Notes: generated by a model not told the origin, from the letters alone. Counted from the stretch's first letter, positions 52,307-64,000 are shown. The stretch is 64,000 bases of DNA from Ooceraea biroi (GCF_003672135.1 NC_039516.1:1967838-2031837); one strand, 5' to 3'. Translations and numbers: made by a program.

Positions 52307-53268
52307 TAATAAACAATTGTAAAAAAATTGCGTGGTGAAATTCCCCCGGATTAACCGCCCTCGCAAAAATGCAATTCTTACGAGGGCGAACGATGAAATA
52401 AAGTCCGCTCGTAAAACTATCTCGCGTTTCGGTTGGACAAAAGAAGCTTCGATCGAAAATCGGAAAGTAACGACACTTTTAATACTCGTACGTCCATCAG
52501 ACTTTCAATTTAATACCGGCGGGAAAGTCGCGTTCTCCATGGGCATCCCTTTCGTCTGGATACCATTTACTATCGATTCGTGTAGCCGCCAGACTAATGA
52601 TTCCCATCCCCCCGGATCTGTCCCCGATAAAGTTTCTTTCCTTGATCAGACAGTCCGCGATTAATTTATAGCCTCTCCGTTCCCACCTCCGCCCTCAACT
52701 CGCCTCGTAATTCCGTCCTCGATTAATTCCCCCTCGCCCATCGGCGTCCGTTGTAATTTCGATGTACCGGGTGTTTCGCGTCGCATTATCCTTCCCGTCC
52801 TGCTTTCTTTTTCGCACCGATCGCCGTCTGATCCGACGAACGGATAACAAGAATGCCAGTGAATCGATGACTACAGGGAAACACTGAATTCTTTGTAATT
52901 TGATGATGCTCACCGCGTCGCGTCTCGCGCGCCGGAATCTGTCATCATCACACTCACGTTTAACGTATCTGATAGCGATAATACGGTAATCAAAATTGAC
53001 GCGGCCATTACGTGGGACGCACGATCATCTATCATGACCCGTATGGTTGCATCGTGTCGGCCAGTTCGTATATAATTTCGCGAAACGCAACCCCGGCCAT
53101 TACGCGCGCCGCTATGTTTGCATGATTATTGGCGCAGTATTCAGACGCGTCGCTGCGGTAGAGCGAAAATATTGGTATTACTTGGATCGCATCGATGATT
53201 ATGCGAATTATGATTTCCGCGGGGGATAAAATCCTGCCGCGAGGAACACCGTGACTGATGCGTTTTTT

Positions 53269-53641
53269 GTTTTACTAGTACAACACAGGCGCGCGCTATT
53301 TTAATTTCAATATTAATAACGAAGAGGTCTCGACGATTGAAAACCCTTTAGATTTAGAAATTAAAAAGTTCTAGCCTATAAAATTTTTTCTTTTTGCGAA
53401 GAGTTCTGTGCTATTTATATTGTTATTTGGCATATTGCCTGGAGTTCTCGATGATTTAAAATTCGTTAAAACAATAAATGAAAAAGTTCTAGCCATTAAA
53501 ATGTTTTTCTTTTCCGAGGAGTTCTGTGCTATTTATATTGTTAATTGGCATATTGCCTAGAGTTCTCGATGATTTAAAATTCGTTAAAACAATAAATGAA
53601 AAAGTTCTATTCGATTTGATTTAACACGGCTTTTTTAAGAG
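53269..53641 (-). mobile_element. Right arm of foldback-like inverted repeat
   Basis: In reverse complement this repeats the block order of the left arm: TTAAAAAAGCCGTGTTAA at the outer end (about 53624-53641), then two and a partial third 118-bp unit (GAGTTCTGTG at 53401 and again at 53519 on the + strand), then the shared inner block around AATAGCGCGCGCCTGTGTTG. The interior between the arms (52307-53268) has no transposase-like frame. A target duplication could not be defined by eye because the outermost homology fades. Confidence 0.7.
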
Positions 53642-53935
53642 TGGATACGGCAATTGTTTTTTATTAGGTGATGCATTGAAAAGCAGCGCGCGTTGAATAG
53701 CGTGTAATAAATCTTGTTCGCGCAGAGAATATACATGTACCCCCATTAGAGACGTAAAATAATTTACCGCCATTGAATGTCGCCCGGAACCGATCAAGAA
53801 TTAATTCCGACAAATAATCAGATTTAAATATTTCGCCGAGAACTCGCTCGATAAATAATAATCTGCGAGTACACACACGTGTGGAGATTGGAATATATTT
53901 ATATAGTATTACACTCGTGCCATTCTTTCTCGCAG

Positions 53936-54056
53936 GGGCGGCTGAGAAGAGCTCGAAACACGGCGCTGAGGATAAGGCGATTAGCATAATCACGGCGATG
54001 AAGGAGAGGATGAAACAAAGGGAACGGGAGAAGCCGGAGATCTTCGAACTGATTCG
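53936..54056 (+). CDS. unc-13: unc-13 exon, post-C1 segment (EKSSKHGAEDK...EIFELIR)
   Basis: This 121-nt exon between cattctttctcgcag and cg|gtgagt completes the split codon after CLQ as Arg. It encodes RAAEKSSKHGAEDKAISI, then ITAMKERMKQREREKPEIF-ELI, ending two bases (cg) into an Arg codon. AAEKSSKHGAED and KPEIFELIR are diagnostic of the Munc13 C1-C2B connector. The Arg codon can be completed by either of the two alternative 107-nt exons downstream (cg+g or cg+c both give Arg), so the junction residue is unaffected by the choice. Confidence 0.96.
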
Positions 54057-56683
54057 GTGAGTATCCATTTACCGCTCTCGCTTCTCTTTCTGCTTTTCTT
54101 TTGTCACAGCTAACGGAAGTCAGCGCGAAGTCAGCGACGGAAATCGTGCTGTCAGTCGCTGTCAGTTCGTGGACGAACAGCATAGATCAACGTAGATCAA
54201 TCCCAACGCGAATTCACCGCTCGTCTGTCGCCACTGCTCGTTATTTTCGTAATTGACCGAATTGAAAATGCTCAACAATTCTCATAAAACTGTGAAAGAA
54301 TGATCAATCCAACAACTGCCTAAATAATTAAAAAATAAATAAGTAATAATTAAATAAGTAAATAATTAAAATTATGTTTTCGAAAATGTGCTTGTAAATT
54401 TTGCACAAGTTACTTGAGTCGCAGCGAGATGTTAATCGGAAACTACATAGCGCAATAAGATCAAGAACTAGGCGAGACTGCGCGCGTAATACAAGTGCAG
54501 TAATGACGCAACATTCAGCTGTAATAATCTCCGTAATATTATCGAGTTAGTGAGGAAGGCAATATCCGGTCCATTCAATGAACGTGTCATTCTCATGAAT
54601 TCGAATAAGCTTGCTGGGGCTAGATAATCTCGCGAGTTAATATTATCTGCTCGATGATCGCTATTGACATTTACGCATTTATTTGCCATATTATTCTAAT
54701 CCAAATTCTCTGAATTACGCTTGCGGGGACGCGCAAACGTAATGTCGCCGTGTCGTGTTAATACGCACGACGGTAATTCGCTAATAACGCAAATGAAACG
54801 TCAATAATAACACTCGTGTTAAAAACCTCGACTCATTGGTTGTAATCGGCATGATTGTTTGCACCGAACGGTCGTTGCGAGCGGCAAAGCCGGATTCTGT
54901 TTATGATGGATGATAAATGGATAACGCGTGCGGCTTAGGTACGTCGTTACTCCTATAATAACCGTCTAATCTCATTTGCGCACCTTGCGTCAATCCGTCG
55001 CATATCTGCCATCGTTCATGCCGCAATTAATTAAGCGTCGTGCTATTTGAGATATCACCGTTCCGCATTTCCATCTTATTACTCGAATAGCCATGTTATT
55101 GGAGCTGATTATAAATATGTCGGCGGTGCAAAAGATCAACATGGAATACGCGTTTCTCTAAAAGCGCGCGCGATAAAAGCTCACCCCGACAAGTAATCGA
55201 TTAATGAAAATCAACGTTAATTAATATCGCCCGTATGATCTGCATTATGAGAGAGAGAAGGGGAAGGGAGAGAGAGAGAGAGAGAGAAAGAGAGGTAGAC
55301 CTACACAATACCAATAGCAGCGCCGATAAACCGTTCGATCGATACTTGTTCAATTAGTCGTGCATTAACATATTATGGAGATATCTCTTTTTTTCAGGCG
55401 AATTATATCGCAAAATAATACATTTATGCAACTCGCGATTAACCGTGGATTAATCCAATCTGCGAGAATGGACGATGAAATACCGATAACTTTTCCAGGA
55501 AGTTTTTCAAACCGATACGATAAAGTTATGTTAATAAAGTACTTGGCGCGAGAATGATCCGAAGCTCGGCGTATTGTATCAATATAAACCTGTGAATTAA
55601 TCGGGGCGCATTAAATCTGCAAATATTTTCCTCATTTTCGCCGAATAGGACTGACGTAATTTAGCCCCTCGGTAATTAGCGCGAAATTGCCGTAACAGCT
55701 GCGACCGCCATTTTCGCGTGTCGTGAAAAGCTATGCGCTACTCGCTACTTCCACAAAAAGTGCCAGCGCGAAATGTAGCCGGCCGCAATGTAGTTAGCGT
55801 GTATTACTCGCGAAAATCGTAATTAATTTAATATCATGTGACAATAATTAGTTGTCAATTAAGGCTGGCCTGCATTTAGCGGCGATAGACTGGAATTAAT
55901 CCGCGATTAATTGAAACGCGTAGACCGTTATAACGATGCAGTGGCGACAGTAATAAACCGAGCGAGCAAGAGGGAGAGAACAAGCGAAGCTAAAGCGAAA
56001 TCGTCGTCGTCATACAAGGCTCGGTCTCGTCTTCTCTGAAGGACGCGTGCTAATCGTGCCATCGGATCCGAGACGGATACGACGTCATTCATCGAACGCC
56101 AATATCGTGTCGTCGAACAATCAGCATTTCTCGTTAGCGACGTGATCGCCGATCCACTGCTCTAACCAGAAGACTTTATTTATCGCTTGTCACCGGATGC
56201 ACCGTTCCTGCCTTTTCTCTCACGGCATCAGAAAAATTGAGCGAGGAACGGTTGTCGCCTAACGGACAATGAAATCCTACAAAGGGAATTTTCAAGCTAC
56301 CGTGCTGAGAGCCATCGGTGTCTGGTTCTCGCGGAACGCGCTCCGCAAAAGCGAGGGTGGTTTTTCCACAAGGGAATGGCTAAATACGCGTGTCGATCTC
56401 AATAACGCGCGCGTGATCGTGGATCTCTGCCGACGTCGCTAACGAGATCTCGCCACAGGGCGATAATTTTTCTTTGAGCATACGTGACACCGCGCCACGG
56501 GGGGTGGTTTCCGGTGCCTCGCGGCTAGAATCGTTACTTATTCCGCGATTGAGTCTGCCGCGTGGCAGAGGCAATCTCGAAGGGTAGAAAAGATCGCTTT
56601 CACCCCGGGAAAACAAGCAGATAAGACGAGACCGCGGCCAACTTGGCACAGCTTATGTGAAAGAGAATCTCGTCGGAGTTTAG
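54057..56683 (+). other. unc-13 intron before exclusive exon a
   Basis: Starts gtgagtatcc and ends cgtcggagtttag, with a poor polypyrimidine tract. It contains a GA tract near 55248-55293 and otherwise A/T-rich unique sequence. No other exon is recognised. Confidence 0.85.
55248..55293. repeat. GA-rich simple repeat
   Basis: GA units interrupted by GGGAAGGGAG, within the intron upstream of the exclusive exon pair. Confidence 0.85.
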
Positions 56684-56790
56684 GTCAGTCTTCGGGGTCG
56701 ACGAAAAGGCGCACTCGGGCCACATGATGGCGGTGGAGCAGTCGGTCTTGGATGGTACCAGCAAGTGGTCGGCGAAGATCGCTATTACAG
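56684..56790 (+). CDS. unc-13: unc-13 mutually exclusive exon a (C1-C2B linker, VLDGTSKWSAK form)
   Basis: A 107-nt exon that completes the preceding Arg codon and encodes 35 residues: SVFGVDEKAHSGHMMAVEQS, then VLDGTSKWSAKIAIT, the last part being the first strand of the C2B domain. Vertebrate Munc13 linkers have a similar QSVLDGTSKWSAKI reading. It ends one base into a codon (probably Val, completed by an exon outside the window). The acceptor has almost no pyrimidine tract and the donor acag|gtttgt departs from consensus, so inclusion probably needs an activator. It has the same length and phase as the exon at 60392; 19 of 35 residues match. Confidence 0.88.
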
Positions 56791-59700
56791 GTTTGTGGTG
56801 CAAGCTCGTGCTCGCCGGCTCCCCTAAACTGGTCTTGCACTACCGTACCCCGTGCGCGAGCAGCGAGTATCAATGTGTGGATGCCTGTCCCGATATATAA
56901 CATATTATATAATTATTATTATACATGTATGTGCTGCCTATGTATTTTGATCTACAGCGCGAGTCACTGTCGCATACATGTTACACGCATACATATATTT
57001 ACATAAATACATACATACATACACAACACGTACAACGCGTATACGCGCACGATTCATCATTTTAATGTAATTTTATTATTACTGTTCCCGTTGTTATTAT
57101 TATGTTGTTATTGTACCATGCGCCATCGGATCTGACGATAATAACTCGCTCTTGGTGGCTGCCGCGCGTGGTTGTGTTGTATTGATTGCCATGAACGTAT
57201 CGACGTTGTACAGTGACCGCCGTCCCATGTATGGTCCCATTGTCGAAACGCGCTCGACCATCGTGCGACGATAACGCGGACATCGAGAAGAGGCCTCTTA
57301 CGTTCAAGCCGCGCGCAAACTATAATCGTTCAACTTTATTTGCGCTGCCTCTTTAGCTTACCAGTAAACTGCAGAGTATACATCCCGCATTTCCTGCAGG
57401 TCAACTGCATCGCGTACCGTGACGATGGCCGAGCTACTTTCGAGTTCCTCGTCCGAGCCACCTTGACTCACATCTCCCAACCCTCGCAACAACCCCCTCT
57501 GACCAATACGGACTACTGTATGTGCGCGCTATGCTGCTGTTTTGTTGTACGTGTATGTGCTGCGTTTTTTTACGATCCACCCTTGATGCGCTGGATGTGG
57601 CCGGATGTGTATTACGCGCTGATCATTAGTGTACAACACCATTAATCGGACAATAACCCCGGACATTCACCTCTCTGTTGATATCCTCTTTTTCGGCCTA
57701 GCGAAAAAGTGTCCCTTCGCTCCAATTTCACGGCAATCCCGGCTGCCGTCGTTGCGACCGATTTGTTTCAGCGCGATCGACGAAAATCGAGTTTGCAGAC
57801 AGTTTCTGCCGCCTCGTTCGCGCGCGCGAAAGCGCGATTTGCAGGCAGCCTCTTCCTCTCATCCAAGGGGGAGGCAAGTGGCGAGGCAGGGAGAGCGGCG
57901 GAATAGTTCCAGCGAAATGAAATCTCTCGCAGTCCTGGCCCGTGGTGATTTCCCTCCTCCCAGAAGCAACGGCTCAATTACCTCCTCGCTCGGTAAAGCG
58001 TTTCAGGAGGACCCGCTTGCGGAACTCGCGCCGCGAACAACCAATTATTCCGCGCTGGCCAAAAATCGCGCGACACTCTCCGCAATTTGCGGAGGTCGAC
58101 GCCATGCACGTCGATTTGCACTGCTTAGGCATTGATCTGGGTTGATACGAGTCTCTTCGTGGGGCGGGCATCATCATGGTACAATACTTTGTGTCCATGC
58201 GTGTACACGCGGGCACGTACGCACCGCGTGTCGTGCGGTCTCCCTGGTCAAGTATCACGCGATGCCTGTTCCACTCCGAGGGAATTCAATCGAAAGTCCA
58301 TTAAGGTCACGTGGTCGACTTGTTGTGGCGGCAAGTACGTGCCGTTGCCATTGTCTAAGGTAAACTCGTGCCGGCTATAGCCGCCGAGCCGCCATGAACG
58401 CGAGTCCCTGACCGATAGGCCAATACCACAGCGACGTTCATCGAAAGCAATCTACCAACCACCTGTAATCTTCGGCATATCGGGGGCGCATTCTCCTCTT
58501 TCTCCCGGCCCCTATCTCTCCCTCTGTGCGCCCTACTGGGAGATGAGGGTCGAGACATTGATCATCGCTTCGATCGAACGCCTCGGTTCGGCTTCTCAAC
58601 GATTCGCGTCTCCGGGCAGAAATGTCTCTTTGAGAAATGAATTCGCTCGGATCAATGTCGGATTAGCTTGACGATCTTGCGTTTAACAAACACACCTTGT
58701 AGAATTAATGGATCTCGCGTGTCAAAGACCAGGGAAATGTGCTCATTTCGGTACGCCCGATCTCTCTCCTTCTTTCTTTCTCCAGAAACAAATTGCGTTC
58801 GTGAATTATGGACAGGAGTGAGGTTTGTCAGGCATAAGAAGCAAGCGGATCGATGGATCGCACGAAACTCGAACGCGACAATTACCTCACTCGAGAATGG
58901 ACAAAGTTCCAATTGAAGTTATTCCCCTGGAATGGCCTTTGCACAAGTTCTGATTGAAGAAATGTCCGCGCAAGTTGTTCCACATACACGTTTATCCTAC
59001 AAACCTGTGCATAGCCTACGATTTATGCTCTTCTTGTAAACAAATGCATGGCGCGGCATCGACCCGTTCCTAGCCACGAGAGCAATTACCATGTGAAACA
59101 TGTTGCCAGTAACACGCGCGAACGCGAGGCAAAACTACCCTGACCTCGAAATAACTGTGCACTCTACCTTGTTTGCATTCGACGTCTCCATTCCGCGCGG
59201 TAACGCATTTTGCGGGATCGTTGCGAGCGAGTCAAAGGGAAAGAAATGAATTTCTTTCTTCCATCTCGCCTCGTCGTCACATTGCGAGCTCGATAGAAGA
59301 AATGCAGGGTACATCTAGCTGGCAGAACATATTTCGCATGCTTCATCAAAAAGAAGTTTAACGGCGTTTAACGGCGATACAGAACGCGGCGCGCTTCAAA
59401 GGTATTTCATATCGTCATTCGCCTTCGCCGAACAATTGCGGCCACAGCTGGCAGGTCAACGGAAATCCCCTGTTGGCAATGGGCCACGTAAACCGAGCAA
59501 CAAGTCTTCTTATTCCAGGGCCCGGCAGATGCGCGTCTCGGTCAGCTCTTGGTAATAAAACTACCACTAATTCCGCAGGAGGGGATTAACAGGTGGCATG
59601 ACAAAAATATCGTATCCGTGCAATCGTGGCGTGAGAATGCGCGCGTGATCGATCGATCTCGCTATCTTTCTCGCGCGTTCTTGTTTCGTGGCACTTGGCG

Positions 59701-60391
59701 AAACTTGGGGGAGGAAACCCCGACGATAATGTTCGCGATCGTGCGCCCGATCAAATGCTCTCTCTGTCTTCTTCAACTTTGTCTGCCTCCGTTGCTCTTC
59801 CGCAGGTCGTTCCGCCTCGCCCATCGCTCTCCTTTGATGAAAATAAATCAATCGAGCTCCGTAATTCGAGTAGCCCCGAGACCAGCGTTCCACCCCGAAT
59901 TCCGCATTCTCGGCTTGCGCGAAATTTCCACGCGCGCGCGCGTTGGGGAGGCCACAGAGGGAAAAAACAGCTTCCGGTGAAGAGAGTTTAATCCGAGTGC
60001 CGGATTGAGGCGCGAATTTGATGAAACACACACACACGTGTCGCTTCGCTTTCACACGGCGCCGAGATACACGCGCGGAAATTATCCTTTTGGCATCCTG
60101 GCTGCGCAAACGCATCCCCCTACTCGCTGCTATAGCTGGCCTGCTGAACACGACCGCCGCTGCTGGACGATGGAACGATCACGGATAATCTCCCGCGACG
60201 ATCGCTACGTCCTTCGGTGGCCTCCGTAAGACGTACACCTCCTGGGCCGCCTTGGAGAGAACCGTCTCGAGAGGATTCTCTTCTCCGAGCAGTCTCTAAA
60301 GCACTGAAATGTTATGGGAGAAGGAGGAGGAGGAGGGTACGAGAGGTTGTCGAAGGACGGTATGATGACGAGGGCATTGTCTTCTTTTCAG
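56791..60391 (+). other. Intron between the two exclusive exons (3.6 kb)
   Basis: Starts gtttgt and ends cattgtcttcttttcag. It contains a CATA microsatellite (57003-57023) and GC-rich unique DNA. Overlapping frames at 57629-58135 (plus) and 59567-60151 (minus) have no domain and no splice support. Any base-pairing signals that enforce exclusive splicing would most likely lie here or in the flanking introns; I could not pick them out by eye. Confidence 0.85.
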
Positions 60392-60498
60392 CACGACGTT
60401 TTCAGTTGACCCGGATACGCACATAGACAGCCTCGAGCAGGCCGAACAGATCGTCCTTGAGGGTACCAGCAAGTGGTCCTGCAAGATCGCCATCACAG
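60392..60498 (+). CDS. unc-13: unc-13 mutually exclusive exon b (C1-C2B linker, VLEGTSKWSCK form)
   Basis: A 107-nt exon that completes the same Arg codon and encodes TTFSVDPDTHIDSLEQAEQI, then VLEGTSKWSCKIAIT. The second half is nearly the same as exon a; the first half diverges, giving a different, more acidic helix (DPDTHIDSLEQAE instead of DEKAHSGHMMAVE) and Ala to Cys in the first C2B strand. Both splice sites are stronger than those of exon a (gtcttcttttcag and acag|gtgaca), so b is the likely default. Splicing a to b would read into TAG after 11 codons, and skipping both shifts the frame, so exactly one must be used. Confidence 0.9.
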
Positions 60499-63400
60499 GT
60501 GACACGATACTGTTTCCTTTAGTGCGTTTTAATAATGAATTCTCACTCACCACGATCTCGATGATGAGTCACCGCAATTCTTTATCGCGTCAACACGAAT
60601 ACACGCTTGAGACACACGACTACACGAAAACTTACGTAGGTTTATCACGATTATAGAACATTTCTGCAATTCTCTATGGCTATCGCTATTTATCGCCACT
60701 CATTAAAGTTTTTAGTAAATGAAAATGAATGCTGAGCGTTATAGGCGTCAGCAGTAATTCTCATCGAATCGCGAGCGCGAATCGTCGAAAAGTACGAAAT
60801 CCGTATTGCACCGATGTAAATCCGCCGATGTTTAGATTTAACGCGTTTGCCCGGCGGAAACGCGAGTACCAGATTCAGCCGATTTCTAAAGCCATCCGTT
60901 AATCAAGAGCAGAGGCAGCATTATGCTCTCTGTGAGAGGCGCTAATCCTTTGAGCAGTTTTGCGAAGTCTCAATCACCGTATTCCCGTGCGCACGACTTT
61001 CCGTTCAAAGCGAACGGCATCTGTTTCACGGTGCGCTATCGGGGAGGGATGAATTGGTAAGCGATGACGCGTGACGTATGAAATTCACCCTACCTCGTAC
61101 TCATTCGCTCGAGTACTTGTGCACCAGCAGGAAAATCAGCGAGTCCGCTTCGTCGCGAAGTTAAATCTTTGAAATCCATCGAACGTCGTATCTAATTCAC
61201 CGGACATCGTACTGTCTCGCCTCTTCCCCCCCGGTGGCGGATTCGGAAATATATTAAAGTTGCACGATGTCGGGGTGTCTCGCTGGAGCTGCAATGTCGC
61301 GCACTCGTTACAATGAAAACTAAAGCAATTTGTGAAGTTACGCCGGTCGGTCGGTTGAACGGTCGTGCGCACCGACGTCCCGGGAGTTCCGACGAGGACG
61401 AGGCGATTTAAATGCATCCCAACCGAGCTACCTCAAGTACACGTTTCGAGGAGGAGATCGCGTCGAACCGCGTTGTTATGTAACGAGCGAGGCGAAATGC
61501 GTCGCCTCAGTGATTCGAGAATAACCGAGGCATCCTCGATGTGCTTGCGGATGAGACCGGCGCGATCGTTAACGTGTCCGACGTCTCTTACCCTCCGTGC
61601 GATATTTGCCGGCGTGACACCGATAAAAGTGTCAGACGCGCGAGACGTGTAATAACTTCGTGCGTCATTACAGGTAGTCTGTGTCATAGAAAATTACGGT
61701 TTACGTTGGAAATTGCAATCGTAGCGCATCGCGGCCGCCGCCGCAGACGCGAGGCGACGGGAATGGCGCGCAGGCTGCATATGTATGCGCTTCTCCTCGA
61801 GGAGATCAATAGTTCAACGTACAGACAATGTAACGGCTTGCTCAGCCTCCATCGCGCGCGGTCCATCCGCGTCGCCCGTGTGAATAGATGTATTTATTAT
61901 CGGATGTCATATAAAAGGACACAATTGGACAAGCGCGTCTCTCTGGTTAATGGAGAAAAATACCACGCAACTCCCGCTGATATAATAATATTTCATCTCT
62001 TTGCCGAGACGGGTTCAGGGGCACTCGGAATGCGCTTATTTAATAACATTTTCAGTGTGCAAATGCGCGTGCGACACGCTGAGAGTGCGGCCGGATTGAC
62101 GCAGACCGCGATCGATGTAAAAACGCAGTTTTTCCGAGATACAATGGGGTGCAACGTAACGTCTGCGAAGTCGAAAGCGAGGGAATAAGGAAACTCGCCG
62201 GCGAAAAGTCCGATGGGATTCGATTTCCCTCCTTCCGTTCCACTCACGATTGCCACCGATGGCGAGGTTCGCGAGCGCAGCAGCCGCCAGCCCACCCTCG
62301 GCGTTCCCTCCGAGAGAACCCTCCCCCCGGAGCTGCACTTACCCTGCAGGGATTCGCGCGCGCACCGGCTTCGAGAAATAGATTTACGCGCGAAGGAATT
62401 TTCCCGAGAACTCGGTCGTTGTATTATCATCGCGAGACCTTTGAGGAAGATCTCAACATTTTAGTCGCGAGTGCAGGAAAGGGTATCTTTTGTCGCTTAT
62501 TTTAATGACGACAAACTGCAAGGATATTCTTTCTTTAATTCTCTTTGTCGTTGATCGAAACTTGATGGAAAAACCGTAGAAGGGAAATACGAGCTGTACG
62601 AGATTTAACGTAAATCGCATTTCGTGGATTTTTGACGTAATGCAGGGAGCGGACGAGCGCCAAGGGGCATTTCGTTACTTCTGATCGGTTGAGGGCGAGA
62701 CAGATGAGAATGAGGGGATACTTGCGCGCGGCACGTATATATTCCGCGAGTGAGGAAAAGTCGATAGGCAGCGAGTGTGGCAGGCACTGCAACGAAACTT
62801 TTTTGCCTTTCAAAAGCTGCCGAGGTATCCAGTGACGTTTTCCTAGTCCTCCGCTAACGGCGGAAGTGCCGGAAGAGTGGGAGAAAAAAGGCAGGTCGGA
62901 GGTATGAAAAAGGGACGTTACGGTTCTCCCGGCGAGACGGAGATAAGTATATAGGACACACGGTATAAATAAGAGAGGGAAAAAATCGGCGCAATGGTCT
63001 GCCTTAGACCGGCGGTTGCTGCTTTTTTGACCTCTATCTCTTCCGCCGTGAGAGTTCCTTTCGCCGCGCGACCTCACGCAAATCTTGCGCGGAAAGCGGC
63101 CTTAAATAATCAGAAAAGGGACAAAAGGAAATTGAGACGATTTCTGGGCGAAGTAACTTTGCCGAGAAATTGTTGGCCGTCATCGCCAAGCATCGATTGT
63201 TCGCTCCGTCGGTTGCTCGTTTCTGCTCCGTCTCTGGATTTCGTTCCGATAGAAAAGGGAAGAAAAAGAAAATTGTACCGAGTGAAAGAAAACAACCTGC
63301 AATGAAATGTACACCCGGTCTCTCCCATTGTGCAAGCAGAAGTGGTGTTTAACTGCAAAAATGAATAAAGCTCGAAGCTGAAATGCGCCGAGACGAAAGA

Positions 63401-64000
63401 CGGTATCACTTAATCCTGCTCGGCAAACAGAATTCTGTTTATAGTTCGTCGGCGTTTCCACGTGCACAGCTTTGTGAATAATCTGATTTCTAGCGTGCAC
63501 TCTCCCGGTGAACTAGTCAGCCGCCACCCGAACGATAAGGGTGGAAGATCGCAGGAAATGAGGGGACCAGGCGGGGGCGCGAGTCGGTGAAAGAGGTGGA
63601 GCGCGGTAACAGTCGGCGCCACTTCCTCTTCCGTCCCAGTGATCAGATCTCTTGGCTCACACAGGACGCAAATTAAAATAGCCGCGAGAATCCGACGGGA
63701 AATCCCTTGACTGCGAATCTCCTTGCCTCTTCGATAGCATCGCGTGTCGAAGAAAGACAGGCAAATCATGGAGGAGAATCACGTCACTCCCATGAATCCC
63801 CTTTGCCAGCGACGATAAAGAATACATTGTTCCACGATAATCACCGCGATATACAATACATTATACACAGTCGCCGACGGCATGATCAATTAAAAATGAA
63901 TGCTGCCGATGCGACCTACGTGCTAAATCAAACGGTCGGAGTGTGGCTTAACACGTAGAATCGACACGTCTGATCAACCCAGGATAACGAGAAATGTACA
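60499..64000 (+). other. unc-13 intron, runs off the window
   Basis: Starts gtgacacg. I looked for the next expected block (C2B, with words such as CAQGL and SDPYVTVQVGK) on the + strand and did not find it, so C2B, MUN and C2C must lie downstream. The 215-codon frame at 61541-62188 and the minus-strand frame at 62535-63077 have no recognisable domain and no convincing splice sites; both are treated as chance. Confidence 0.8.

Larger units (their letters stand above)
51234..53935 (+). other. unc-13 intron (2.7 kb) with foldback-like repeats
   Basis: Starts gtgagtaac and ends cattctttctcgcag. Most of its 3' half is occupied by two inverted, internally tandem repeat arms (about 51973-52306 and 53269-53641) with roughly 960 bp of CpG-rich DNA between them. 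No coding sequence is recognised. Confidence 0.85.

Noticed and set aside
57340..57645. Cys-rich 101-codon frame between the exclusive exons, considered as a third alternative exon
   Set aside because: Lacks the GTSKWS block and suitable boundaries; the Cys run comes from tgc/tgt-rich sequence.
59567..60151. 194-codon minus-strand frame between the exclusive exons
   Set aside because: Arg/Ala-rich composition typical of chance frames, overlapped by a 143-codon + strand frame; no recognisable family.

Overview
This is a stretch of insect nuclear DNA, most likely from an ant or another hymenopteran (inference). It has long introns rich in CpG and simple repeats, consensus GT/AG splice sites, small A/T-rich transposon remnants and a neuronal gene with an invertebrate exon layout. 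There are no operons, rRNA genes, CRISPR arrays or recognisable tRNAs.

The only gene that can be named with confidence is unc-13 (Munc13 family, synaptic vesicle priming), on the + strand. The window holds its 5' part. A single very large exon (22489 to about 28035, 1849 codons) encodes a disordered N-terminal scaffold with an N-terminal coiled coil, Ser/Pro-rich blocks and a MAQQQM/polyQ tract. It is followed by exons at 40670-40713, 41888-41978, 48024-48098, 51014-51233 (a complete C1 zinc-binding domain) and 53936-54056. After these come two alternative 107-nt exons, 56684-56790 and 60392-60498. Every exon joins the next in phase. The summed coding length is 6205 nt (about 2068 codons), and it ends at the first strand of C2B. 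The rest of C2B, MUN and C2C must lie beyond 64000.

The best finding is the 107-nt exon pair. Both have the same length and phase, 19 of 35 encoded residues are identical, and they encode alternative versions of the C1-C2B linker. Joining both creates a stop codon, and skipping both shifts the frame, so they must be mutually exclusive.

Region by region: 1-21.99 kb has no recognisable gene (intergenic or far-upstream intron). 21998-22488 is a putative 5' UTR with three short upstream ORFs. 28-40.6 kb is a large intron. 41.9-48 kb is an intron with two unproven candidate exons (one on each strand) and nested inverted repeats. 48.1-51 kb is an intron carrying a PIF/Harbinger-like MITE with a TAA target duplication. 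51.2-53.9 kb is an intron carrying a foldback-like pair of inverted arms, each built from 118-bp tandem repeats. 54-64 kb contains the introns around the exclusive exons.
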